NCBI RefSeq assembly: GCF_030867145.1
Contig: NC_134433.1
Coordinates: 9,933,216 to 9,997,215, forward strand
Origin: Opisthocomus hoazin
Lineage: Eukaryota > Chordata > Aves > Opisthocomiformes > Opisthocomidae
DNA length: 64,000 bases
Direction of reading: 5' to 3'
The translations under genes were made by a program, and so were the position numbers. Shown here piece after piece: positions 25,737 to 36,609 of the stretch; the stretch's first letter is position 1; every line of letters starts with the position of its first letter. The notes below the pieces were generated by a model. That model was not told the origin of the DNA and made no database searches. It saw only the letters and a list, made by a program, of their open reading frames with translations.

Positions 25737-25860
25737 CCCGAGTCCCGGCGGCGCTGGCGGGGCTGCCGCGTCCCGGCCCGCGGCGGCGGGAGGCAACGCG
25801 CGTGCGCCCGCGCGGCCGCCTGGGGGATGTAGTGCGGGGGGCGGGGCCGGAAGCGCCGGT
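25737..25860 (-). other. DTX2: Probable non-coding first exon and start site of DTX2
   Basis: The start codon lies in the exon at 21.5 kb, whose acceptor requires an upstream exon. The only CpG island upstream is at 25.2-25.95 kb. On the minus strand it holds a good donor, ACTCGGG/GTGAGG, with last exon base 25737, just downstream of a ZNF143-like site and an ETS site. A second possible donor (CCGTCC/GTGAGG) lies near 25664. The exact start site cannot be read from sequence. Confidence 0.45.
25809..25853 (-). promoter_or_regulatory. ZNF143/THAP11-type site followed by an ETS site
   Basis: Read on the minus strand, 25833-25828 is ACTACA followed by TCCCCCAG, close to the known promoter motif ACTACANNTCCCAG bound by ZNF143/THAP11. 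Upstream of it, a CCGGAAG ETS/GABP core is present on the plus strand at 25847-25853. Both are typical core elements of housekeeping CpG promoters. The match is by eye with a few mismatches in the 3' half. Confidence 0.5.
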
Positions 25861-25945
25861 GGGCGGGGCGAGGGCCGGGGGCGGGGCGAGGGCGGCGGGG
25901 CGAGGGCGGCGGGGCGAGGGCGGGGGGGCGGGGGAGTGGGAGAGG
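25858..25945 (+). repeat. G-run tandem array (GGGCGAGGGCGGCG type), G-quadruplex potential
   Basis: Repeated GGGGCGAGGGC/GGCGGGGCGAGGGC units with many runs of three to seven G on the plus strand. It lies immediately upstream of the presumed DTX2 start site, where it would be on the non-template side for a minus-strand transcript read in reverse. Confidence 0.7.
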
Positions 25946-26070
25946 GAGTGGGAGCGACGATGGGTGTGAGAGTGCGTGCGTGGGTGTGAGTGGGTGATAG
26001 CGGGTGTGAGTGTGTGAGTGTCAGTGACAGTGAGTGTGAGTGACTGGGTGAGAGAGCGTGTGAGTGTGAC
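25946..26070 (+). repeat. GTGTGAGTG-type simple repeat
   Basis: An imperfect purine/T array built of TGGGTGTGAGAGTG and GTGTGAGTG units directly follows the G-run array. It separates the CpG island from ordinary intergenic DNA. Confidence 0.7.
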
Positions 26071-28818
26071 ACCAGCTGATCCCCTTGAAGGCGATGTTGG
26101 AGTCCTGGGTGGGCCATGGCTGCCCGGAGCCGGGTTCAGCCGGGGATCGATCAGCTGCTCAGCTGCAGCCTGGAAGAGAGGGATTTTCAGTTTCGTTTAC
26201 GTCCCCGTAAATCAGAAACAGCCCCCTGAAGGCTGCTGCCGCGCTCGCTGTCCGAGCGCGCGATGAGGGCTGTCACGTACAACGCCCGTGCGCAGCGGGT
26301 AGCTCCAACGATCGAGCGCTGCGCCCTGCCAGCTGCCCGCTGCCCCCGACCAGACCCCTCGCAAGAGGTGTGTGCTTATTTAGAGATCGCCTTCGTTCTG
26401 GAAGACGTGCAGGCGGGTGGGTTGCTGCTTAACCCTGGGTTAGAGGTAGGGCAGACCCCACCTGGGCTTTCCCCTCGAGGGCTGCTTCAGAAGTCATCAC
26501 CCCCCAGACCTTTCAAAACCGGGAGGCGTTCACCAGTCCTTATCAAAACGACTTTAAACTTCCCCGGACTTTACACCCAGCGGGACGGATTCACCTGCGA
26601 CGTGCCATGGGGCACCTGCTCCCGACGCGCTCCAGAAGGCTTGTGAAAATGCAGCACTTTACGCTAACACTCAGTAATTATACTGAAATGCCATCTAGAG
26701 CCACCTTACACCATAGGCGTGGAGGAACACCATAAAACTCCGCTTCCTGGGTTAAATACCCAGGACTCATCCTTACAGAGCTCCTATAGGGTCAGTTTTC
26801 TGCTTACAGAAAATGTCAGGCGCTGAGCACATCGCCACTGCAGCTGCGGCAAAAATCCCCCGGAGCTGCATCTCCCTGCAGCTCAGCCCCGTATGCAAAC
26901 GCCCAGATTTCTCTGTTCCAGGATGGATGAGACTGTCACGTACTTGAGTTCAAAATACTCACAAAGTACTAATAATTGCCAAATGTGATTGATAGCCTGC
27001 TTGTAATACGTCTGTTTAAGCAATAAGTTCCACATTCACGACTCAGGTGCTTAGAATTCCTGTCTCCTCTGGCTGTCGTAATGAACCAAAGAGCGATGCG
27101 AAGGGTTTTTTCCTTTCTGCCTCAATACACACAAGCCTGAAAAATAGATTGGTACTCTTCACACAGCCGTGCCAGGAGCAGGTTCTGATCTGCGTGGTGG
27201 CACAGGTGGGCAGGCGTTAAATGTCCTCTGATCCTACACAGGAGAAGTCTTCAGGGAGAATGGAGGATGGCGAAGCACAGATTATATCGAGCCTGGCAGA
27301 GCTACCCGGTGTGACTGGAAGATGAAGAGGTGTTGCAGGTGAGGAGCAAGGAGTCCTGGCTGATGAGAGAAGCTGGGCGAGGGCTTTGGACGACACTACA
27401 GGGTCTGAAGGCTGATACAGATGAGGACTGCAGGGTGTCTACAGCATTATGGAAGAGCAGAGGTGCCCTGGGTGTAGCTACCGGGAGAAGGGAAGGGCTG
27501 GACGATGGGGAAAGACCAGCCAGGTGGTGGCTGAGCTGTGGGAAGGATGTAGAAGTGCATTGGATTTATTTTATTTTTATTAATATATTTTATTATTTAT
27601 TTTTGAGCTGGGATTCATGAGCAGATCTGCTAGGACATCTTGCATCAGGGTGCATGGAAGGCTCTGCGGGGCACGGTAGATGGCTGAGTTATCCCATCTC
27701 AGCACCGCAAGCGCTTTGCTGGACCTCAGTCCTCCTCATACCTCCCCCTCACTTGTCCAAGCCACAGCTGTATGCCATGGGGGTCCCACACACTGCAAGG
27801 GGTCAGCAGGGCTGAGGCACCACCACCTACAACACAAATCCTGGGCCTGACCAACAGCCGAGACCACCAGACCCCGCTGCACAGATTCCTTCAACTATTT
27901 TGCGTGAGGGTGGCTGTAAAGATGCTCGATGCTCTTCGAGCGTGAAAGGTGAACCTCCATGTCCAGCCCTCCCTATGGACCCTGTCTGTTCTTTACAAGG
28001 ACCTCATGGTCCACACTCCCTGCAATAATATTGGATATGATATTTGATATGAGTTCTGCCCTGACGATCCTCAGAGTTGGACATAGTCCCTTATGCTTTT
28101 TTTCATCTGGATCCCTTATTTCCCGCGCTCACACACAGCAACCACCTTCTCTACATTCTCTCAAACCAGTTTGCAAAGCAGCGAGTCCTCCAACATAGGA
28201 TCATCTTCTGTCTGAGCCGTCCGCACACGGGGGTATCTAGCCAAGTCCTTGTCTTCTCCCTCTTTCTTTTCTTGCAGCAAGGCTGGGAGGCAGTCGAATT
28301 AATTTCTCCATGGCTGCTCCGTCTCACATGTTTTTGACTCCAGGTCCTACGCTCATGTATATCAAACCTGCTGCTTGAGGCGCTGTTAAATTGCCAGGGC
28401 TGGCCTCGTGCTCTGGGGAACAGCCCGGCCACTTAGAAACCTGTCTGCCCAAGCTATGCCGGGGTTGCTGCGGCACTCGGAATTCACAGCCCACTTGATT
28501 TCAGATTAATTTCCCTGAGCAGACAAACCCAAAGTGACAGGAATTATGAAGAAATTCCTCTGCAGGCAGAGGATAATAGGTGAAATTTTGCTTCATTTTC
28601 CTCTGCAGCAGCTGCTGCTGGTCCCTGCCAGGGACTGATTAGACAAAGCAGAGATGGGATCTGTAACAGCCATCCCGCGCTTACTGGGTGACCTTGCTCT
28701 CCGACACCTGGAATTTGGCTGCTGAAGGGGACATGTCCCTGGCCCCTGCAGGTGTGGGAGATGCTCTGTGAGCTCTGCTAACCTCCCCGCGCCCCACTGC
28801 CTGCCTGCTCCAGGGAAA

Positions 28819-29130
28819 TCACAGATCCATGAATGGTTTGCTTTGGAAGGAACCTTTGAAGACCACCTAGTACAATCCCTGGTCATGGGCAGGGACATCT
28901 TCCCCCAGATCACGTTGCTCCAAGCCCCATCTAACCTGACCCTGAACACTTCCAGTGACGGGGTATCCACAGTTTCCTCTGGGCAACCTGTTCCCGTGTC
29001 TCACCACCCTCGTCATATAATATTTCTTCCTTATGTCCAATCTAAATTTACCCTCTTTCACTTTAATCCCCTGCCCCTTGTCCTGTCACTGCAGACCCTG
29101 ATAAAAAGTCTATCTCCATCCCTGCCTTTG
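28819..29130 (-). mobile_element. CR1 LINE, 3' end fragment
   Basis: Reverse-oriented CR1 3' segment: GAATGGTTTGCTTTGGAAGG, then ACCACCTAGTACAATCCC, CATGGGCAGGGACATCTTCC, GGGCAACCTGTTCC, CTTATGTCCAATCTAAAT and CCTGATAAAAAGTC, all in the order of the CR1 consensus complement. It is 5'-truncated at about 29130. Confidence 0.88.
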
Positions 29131-29439
29131 AAAAATCCAGCCAAGAAACTGGCAATGCTGAGTCCTTTGGGTTGTGCTTTGGCTGTCCTCACCTCACCAT
29201 TAGTGCTAATTACGGACAGCCCTCTCCTTGCTCTGCCTCTTGCCTGCTCTGACTATTGCTGGGGCCCCCCAAAGCCAGCAGGTCCCCAGGGCTGGCACGG
29301 TCCAAGCTTCGCTCTCTGCCCAAGCCCATGGCCTCTCCAGCTGCCTCCAGCCTTTCTTCCTGAAAGTGCGTGCCACCTAGTGCACACTCCGCCATGCGGC
29401 AGCCGAAAACGCGATCCGTCCCTCCGCATGATCCTTTCT

Positions 29440-29504
29440 GGATCAACCTGGACTAGATGAATCTTTATAGGTCTTTTCCAACCCAAACTATTCTATGATT
29501 CTAA
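29440..29504 (+). mobile_element. CR1 LINE, very short 3' terminal fragment
   Basis: CTGGACTAGATGAATCTTTA, then GGTCTTTTCCAACCCAAA and TATTCTATGATTCTA: the last about 60 bases of a CR1 in the plus orientation, opposite to the neighbouring copy at 28.8 kb. Confidence 0.8.
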
Positions 29505-30430
29505 ATGTCAGGCTTGGACACGGCATCTCCATCCCACGCAGGTTCCCACACTGGCAGCTGGCAATGTCCACCCTGTCTGTCCCCATGCCGGTCACCACTT
29601 CTCCATTGCACGCTTCGGAGCGGTTCGAGCCCTCTCCTCTTGATTTCAAAGCAGGACGCTGTGGCTGCAGCAGTCCCATCTAACACCAGTAATGCTTCAG
29701 CAGAACTGGGCTGCCCGTATTCCCCGGTGCTGGCCGACGCAGGCAGGGAAGCCACCGGGTGCTGGTCCCAACAGACAAGTTGTATACAAGCGGCTGTTGT
29801 CCCAGAGCATCCTGCTGCCGGGACCCCAGAGTGGGGTGAGGTCTCACCCCAGAGATGTAAGATGTCATGAGAGGAGACACAGAAAAGGGAGGGAGTTATG
29901 GGCATACCCTCGCGAGTGCCTTAGCTGTGACCGATCTGGGTGATTGGAGGGACCCAGCTCCCTGTTTCCCAAACCCTCTTCCACCCTACGGTCCCTCCCT
30001 GCTCCCCAGCAGGTCTGGACGCCGGCTGGAGCCCGTGGCATGGGTTGGCTGCCCAGCTCAGAGCTGCCTGTCAGCGCCGCGTCCTTGGGCTGCCCTTTGT
30101 CACCTGGCTGGGCTGGTTTCTGCAGCACGTTGGTCAGGAAGCAGATTACAGGGAGGAACAAAGGTGATTTTGTCCGGGGAGGGGATGGGTACCTCTCCCT
30201 GAACTCCAGCTCGGTGCAGCTGAGGGCTATGCTGAGCCTCTTCGGGGGCTGCAGCTGCCCTTTCCGCAGCCCTGCCCTTCCTTTGGTACTTACCAGCTGC
30301 CAGAAAATACGTTAAAATTAGCACTTGGGTTACCAAATAGCACAAAGGTGTGCTAGGGCCACAACTCCAGTGGCACTGAGGCAGGGCTTGACACCAGGGG
30401 AACCGAAATGCTCTCGTACTGCCCTTATGG

Positions 30431-30597
30431 TTGCCCAGGGAAGCGGTGGGGTCACCATCCCTGGAGGGGTTCAAAAAATGTGTAGGTATGGCACTTCGGA
30501 ACATGGTTTGGTAGGCCTGGTGGTGATGGGTTGATGGTTGGACTTGATGATCTTAAAGGTCTTTTCCAACCTGAATGATTCTGTGATTCTCTGATGC
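30431..30597 (+). mobile_element. CR1 LINE, 3' fragment
   Basis: Starts at TTGCCCAGGGAAGCGGTGGG and includes CATCCCTGGAGGGGTTCAAA, TGGCACTTCGGAACATGG and TTGGACTTGATGATCTTAAA, ending in GATTCTGTGATTCTCTGA. It is the same subfamily type as the copy at 38.1 kb (ACATGGTTTxGTxGGCxTGGTGGTG signature). Confidence 0.88.
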
Positions 30598-32849
30598 CTG
30601 CTGGTTTTGGCTGCAAGAGCTCCTCTCCTGGGACCCCACGGCGCAGGGTCCCATCCGCTGCCCATGCCCTGGAGCAGCAGAAGGAGTGGAGGAAGGCATG
30701 GCAGGAGGGGAGGCTCCATCCCGCTGCAGGCACAGCATCCTTGGAGCTGGGTCTCCCAAAAACACAGGCGGCAGCAGGAAGGAAACCCATAAATACCCGG
30801 TGAGTTAGCTCAGCAATCAGCAGGGGAAACCGCTCGTTCATTGTAAACCAGTTAATGGCTCGCAACAGCAACCGGTGTCCTGAGGAACAGCCCCGGCCTT
30901 TCCTCCTGCCAGCAAAAAGATGCCTGTTGTTTCAGCTTGTGGCTTTTTTACGTGACACCAAGCTCTTCTTCTAAATCACCGACATATCTCCTGGCAATGG
31001 GGTAGCACATATAAATGGGTTTATCTCTCCTCTCGGTATTTTCCCAGCTAATTGAAAAGGGAAATCTGTTTTTTTTTTCCTGGAGGCTCCACGTTTTCTG
31101 CAGATGTGTGAGCCACGATTTTTCCCCAGCTCCCACCCATGACCAAGCTGCTGTGGAAGCCACCCACCCCACCGCTGTAGGAAGCTGTGGCAGATGCTGA
31201 GGGCACGTGGGCATGGCCCTGCTCAGCCCTGACCCCTCCAGAAGCCGCTCTCCCATGAGCATCACCGAAGTCCCTGAGTGACTAGGCAGCAGGATCATCA
31301 CGAACACACAAAAAGAACTTTTTTTCCTGGCAAACAAGAGAACAGCCTTGCTGCCCGGTGGAATTTTATAATTAGCCTTTCTTATTTGTGGCTGTTCCTT
31401 GAATAAGGCTGGCTGTGTTTTCTCCTCCTCGGAGCGGTGTAAGCCCGTAGTCTGGTACTGCCAAGCCACTCAAAGCACATGCAGTAGCGATGTAGACACG
31501 GAAAATATCTGAGATGCTGCTCAAATGGCTTGAGATATCATGGACAGGGCGGAGAGCATCTTCGGGCTGCTGACCTTACTCCTGCGTGTTTACGTTTAGG
31601 GAGGTTTGCGTTCCTGGTGTTCAAAGTCTGGATGTGGATCGATGCTGAAGCTGATGATTTCCAGCCTGCGGGTCCTGGCAGCTAGCCTGGATGGCGGAGA
31701 GTTTGTCAAAGTTTAGGCAAAACAGACTTAAAAGGCACCTTTGAAACTTGCGTTTGCGAGCTGGCTAATTAGAACTTTGCTGCTACCGGGAAATAAAAAG
31801 TAAATGCCTAATTGCTAATTACTGAATCTCTACAAGAAAGTACTGGCAGATGGGTAGCCATGCAGTTAGTGACAGTTGTAGCCAGAGCCTGCTTTGTGCT
31901 GAGTTGAAACACAAAGTTCAGTCATTTAAGGGAATTTAAGGGTCTGGGTTTTGTGTGGGAGCAAATGAGCAACGCAGCAGCAAGAGCAACTGCTGCCTCC
32001 TGCGAAAGCGAGGGCAGGAATCCTGTTGATCACAGGATTGACTTGTTCAAAGCCAAAAAGGACTTCAGACTCCTAAAATTGCTGGGGAGCTTAAGAATTC
32101 ACAAGACTGGGAAACTCGTTATGTTTGGGGGTCCTTTTTCCTTCGACTTCAAGGCTGCTGAGACCCAAGAGTCTCGCATTGTCAGACTTTTACTTGCAAT
32201 GATGGTTAAAATAGTTAAAAGGCTATAATGGTTAAAAATTATTAAGTGTACACTTTCTTCTAAGATAAAGAAAGATGCCCCGGTCAGGAGCTGAAGAAGA
32301 CAACATGAATGTGTAGCACAGAAGGTGGTGGAGGTGGGTGGGAAAGGCTTCCAGCCCTGAGGTGTGGGCATGCCTCACCACGGGCTGAGACCGCAAGGAC
32401 GTGGCAGGCCTCTCTGATGTCCTCAGCAGAGCTGCCTTGGATGGCCGGGCAGGATAAATCCTGAAATAAAGGACCTCTGAAGGCATTTTCTTGCCCAGGA
32501 AGAGGCAGGGAGGACCATGGTTTGCAGGAGGAGTGGGGCTCCTGGCAAGCGGTCCCCAAGTCCCCTGGGCAGGGTGGGAGCCTGGGGATCGTCCCCTCCC
32601 ACTGCACCCCTGTGCTGGCTCAGGCATCGACCGAAAGATTTCCAGCCAGATGGTTATTGTTGGCTTCCTCTCCAGGTGAGCATTCAGAAAGCCAAGGAGG
32701 GAGGTGGGAAGGAGATGAAAAGCCCAAATCCTCTGAAACAGCTTCTCCCTTCCCCTGAGGCGTAACCCACGCCAGCACCCAATTTAAGGATGTGTCCCTG
32801 CCCACCTTCCTGAAACCCGAGCCATTCCCTCCCCGCCATGTCTCCTTAG

Positions 32850-32939
32850 AGGTCTTCCCTCTCTTCCTCCCTCCCTCCTTCTTCTTCCTCTTCTTCTTCC
32901 CCCTCCTCCTCCTCCCTCTCTTTCTCCTTTGCTTTCAGG
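32850..32939 (+). repeat. Long pyrimidine (CTT/CCT) tract ending in CAG
   Basis: About 90 bases almost entirely C and T, ending in CTTTGCTTTCAG. It is a simple repeat with triplex potential and also resembles an extreme splice acceptor. No exon can be shown downstream. Confidence 0.7.
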
Positions 32940-33483
32940 ATGTTCTGCCCCAGGATGGGACGCAGGGCTGCCGTCCTGCGCTAGAGCTGTAACCCAGCAG
33001 TCAGCAGCCACCATCCAGCCCCAAAGGTGCAAAGAGAAGACGGGCTGGAGCAGTTCGGTTGATGGATGAGATCCTTTCTATCTTCCTTTTTTTTGTCTTT
33101 TTTTTTTAATTTACTAAGCAAAATCTCACCTCAAGAAAAAAATCCTGCCTTATCTCCTTCACCTCTCTCCTGGGATAAGAAGGAATATTCATTTCAATAA
33201 TTATTTTTAAAAAAATTTAAATTAATTAGCCAGCTCTTTCCTTTACTTCAAAAGAGAATAGTTATTTCTGGGATTTGATATACCCATCTTTATACTGGAC
33301 AGAAAATACCAAACAGGTATGTGAATTTCTGATGCTTTTCTTCAGGTCAGCGTGGTAATTACAAATAACGATCTGATGGGGCGGTGGTGGCTGAAGGACT
33401 GTGATTTCTCATTAAGTTGTTTGAATAATTGAAAAGTGGAAGAAGTGACAGCTTCTTCTAGCAGGGGGGTCGGCCCAGCCACG

Positions 33484-33560
33484 GCCAAAGGGGACCAAAA
33501 GAGACCAAAGGGGGACCAAAAGAGACCAAAGGGGGACCAAAAGAGGACCAAAGGACCCGT
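33484..33560 (+). repeat. Tandem repeat, about 25-base unit, three copies
   Basis: Units of the form AAAGGGGGACCAAAAGAGACC repeat in register about three times between 33484 and 33560, with one-base length changes. Confidence 0.85.
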
Positions 33561-36443
33561 GGGGTCTCATGTCCGGGTGGGAGAGGGGAGTTTTCACCGA
33601 GGGCAGAGAGCTGGTTGGGCACAGTGTGTCTGCTGGGCTGTCTGTTACTTGGGGCGAAAGCAGGGGCTTTCTGCGCCCCACGCTAGAGCCGTGCTCCTGC
33701 CCTGTAAGTTTTGCATCGGACGCGGCGGTCAGCGCTGGTGTGGGATGGGGCTGGTACGGGGCTCGCTGCTCGTTCCGTGGATGCATGGCTGGGGTCTGTG
33801 TTACAAGACACCTCACAGCTTGAAAGACCTTCGTTCACAAACCTACATTCAGCAGCCCTCTGAAAGGGATGCTGTTCTTTGCTGTCATGCCACAATGGCT
33901 TATTATGGCTTAAAAGTAGTTTTTAATCTATGGACATTCTTAAAGGGCCCAAACACCCCTGGGTGCTAGGAAAGGGGGGTCAGTTGGCAGCCAAACCCCG
34001 AGCGTTGGGGTGAGGATGGAGAAGCGGGTGGAAAAGCGCAGGCAGAGAAGGAAAGCTGGGTTTTACCTTTTTGGGGACGGCCACGACGCAGCATTGCAGC
34101 AGTTAATGCCCGCTGCCGCCCTGCCAGGGAGCAGGAACGCGCTGGCTCCGGCACAAAAGTGGCCTGCGATGACAATGTCCCCGGGAGCAGGACGCGATGC
34201 AGGGGCTTGGCCGGGGCAGGGCAGCGGAGGGGCCGTCTGTCAGCCCTGCCCCACCGGAGAGCAGGGAGGGCCGGCGGGACAAAAGGGGACATTATTCAGT
34301 GCTGCAGGAGGCATGAATGGAGTATTGAAAAACACCACCTTAGAGAGTAGATGGGTTTCCATCCCCCATCGCTGTGCCGTCTGTCTGCTGGCGGGTCTCC
34401 TCCCGAGGCTTGGTCAGCGGGAGCCGAGCGGTGAGAGCAGGGAGGTGTTACGGGGCTCCATCCTGCACCTCCAGCACTGTGCCACCATCAGCCCTTACTG
34501 GTGCACACAGAAAGCCTTGGTCTGCCATCATCTCTCACTGGTGCAGGCAGCAAAGTCAAAGGTTTGGTCTGGAGACGTGAGAGCTCACCCATCCCGTGGT
34601 CTTGAGGGACCTTATGTGGGTGGACATGGGACTCGCATGTGGTCCCACCTAGCAGCTCTTCCCACCCCTTGCCTCCACGTCGGAAAACCAGGAGCAGGGA
34701 AAGGCTGGGTCAGGGGTTTCCACGGTGAGGGTATCTGGTCACTGATCCAGCAGATTTCGATGTCCTTTCCCATGTTTCTGACCATAAGCAGCTGCCTCTG
34801 GCAGCAGCAGTTGGGGCCCATCCTTTCAGGAGATGCTGCTGCTCGCGTGGGTTGGACGGTCTAATTTTAGGGCTCTGCTTAGCTGAGACTTCCAGCCCGG
34901 CTTTATAGCCAGCGTGTGAGAGCATCCTCACGATGGCACTCCTCCACCAGCGCACGCGGCCGGCCCAGTGCTGCTGTCAGGCCGGCTGCTGGGACCACTG
35001 GGACGTTGCTCTGGGTTCCCAGAGGCGTAAAAGAGAGCGGGATCATCCCACTCCCCAACAGGGTGCGAGCCCTACGGAGCTAGAAATCCACGGCTTCAGC
35101 AGTGAATTCTGAAGGGAGCAGTAAATGAAGGGGAAATGGCATCTTACGCTATTTAATCTCTCCCTCATTTTCTGCCTGACACTTCTCTGTTTGCTTTCCA
35201 TCTAGTCCCCGTGGAGCTTGCGTCTCCACCCCCCAGGTGAATGAGGCTGTCCTGTCAGGCCCCAGGAATTTTTGTCTTCCCATAGAAATGCCTTTCCCTG
35301 CTTTTTCCCATGGGATGATGAAGAGCAGAGACAACGGTGGCCTCTGGGTAAAGCCCCCAGGAACATGTCAGTCGAGGCAGGGAGGTCTCGTGTTGGGTGG
35401 TTAGCGTGGAGGTCTTGGGGGCCATGGGTGGCCAGGGATTAGCACTGTCCAGGAGAGCTCTTGGCTGCATTACTTCATCACGGGCTGATGAAGCAAGATG
35501 GGTGCAAGGCACCGGACGGGACATTGTGGTAGCTCAGGTGCCAGATATAATCAAATGCTGCCTGGTGGGACCCCATGGGGACCCTAGCGCGGGCTGGGCA
35601 CTGGGAAGGGCCCCTGGGAGCAGGGAGGCTGTGTCATCTGTGTAGCAGATCCCCTCTTCACACAGGAGGAGATGAACATGGTCTCCAGGATCTTGCTAGA
35701 GGAGAGCACCAGAGGGAAAGGAGCCAAGGCAAAGCAGAGCGTTGGCCACGGCTGTGTCCAGGCTGGGCTCAAGACAAGCTTTCACCACCAGCAGAGCCGG
35801 AGAAGCCTTGCAGGGGGGACATGGGGCGGGCAGCCTGGCTGGCGTGAAGTGAAACACCTTCCCTCTCCGTGGGGGTTGTGGGAAGTGACTTGCTGGAGTA
35901 CCAGGTCCACACTGTGGTTTAGGAAGCACGTTTCAGGCTTGTGTGGATGGGGATTCCCAATTCTGCCTGGATTTACTGTGTCCCCCGCTTTGCCCGTGTG
36001 TGGCAGGGGGTATGTGCTATGTGTGTGCTGCTGTGCTCGTAACCTCCTGCAGAGGTAACAGAAGGACAAGCTCCACGTGGATGCAAACAGCACGGTTCCC
36101 TGAACGTCTTGGGGGCTGAAGACCCCGCGTGAGAGCTCCGAGGCTCAGCATTCAGGTGTCCTGTTGGGTTTGAGGTCCATCCTGCCTGTACGGCAGCCCA
36201 GCCCTGAGGCTCTTGCTGCTTCCAGGTTTGTCTCATGGGAGGGGTACGGCCCTGCAGCTTCATCTTGCCACTCAAAAAAATATCTCTTGTTCTCAATAAA
36301 TCCAACCTGAAGAATTTTTCACATGTCTCCTGGTCACTGCTCCAGCAAGTGCCAAGGAGGGACTGGTTTGCAGGTCCTGTGTGGCCCTTGGTGGGGCAAA
36401 GGCTCTCCTGGCCCCCACCACTAACTGCTGTTGCATGTTTCAG

Positions 36444-36609
36444 GCACAACCATCTCCAGACGCCCATCTGTGGGAGGACCACAGTGCAGCGATGAGACTC
36501 GGTCCCTGTCCGGACAGCCGGCATGGGGCGGGGAGGTCGGACATCGGGCTGCTGCCTCTCTCCTTGATGCCAGCCATGCTCCTCCTCCTCTTCCTCCTCG
36601 GCCCCACAG
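36444..36609 (+). CDS. SSC4D: SSC4D first coding exon: 5' UTR end and signal peptide
   Basis: Possible acceptor GTTGCATGTTTCAG at 36443; ATG at 36492 with G at -3; donor CCACAG/GTGAGG at 36609. It encodes [12 protein letters not shown], then a hydrophobic core from about residue 20 ending [13 protein letters not shown]: a clear signal peptide with a somewhat long n-region. A second ATG at residue 26 or 29 would give a shorter signal but has a poor context. The frame upstream of the ATG is open to the acceptor. Confidence 0.85.

Larger units (their letters stand above)
25190..25950. promoter_or_regulatory. CpG island, probable DTX2 promoter
   Basis: About 760 bases of very high GC with dense CpG, in contrast to the flanking sequence. 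It contains GC-box-like GGGCGGGGC strings, CCGGAAG at 25847 and a G-run array at 25858-25945. It sits at the 5' end of the minus-strand DTX2 gene. Such islands often initiate in both directions, so an antisense plus-strand transcript is possible but nothing supports it here. Confidence 0.75.
26071..36443. other. Intergenic region between DTX2 and SSC4D
   Basis: No coding exon recognised on either strand. It holds CR1 pieces at 28819-29130 (minus), 29440-29504 (plus) and 30431-30597 (plus), a 25-base tandem repeat at 33484-33560, a pyrimidine tract at 32850-32939 and AT-rich DNA at 33060-33340. The 284-residue and similar frames near 34-35 kb show no family resemblance. In the human map, ZP3 lies in this interval; I see no zona-pellucida domain here. 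An upstream SSC4D 5' UTR exon or promoter probably lies in the right part of this interval but cannot be placed. Confidence 0.6.

Noticed and set aside
25088-25969. 293-residue plus-strand frame over the DTX2 CpG island
   Set aside because: Arg/Pro/Gly-rich frame expected of any CpG island.
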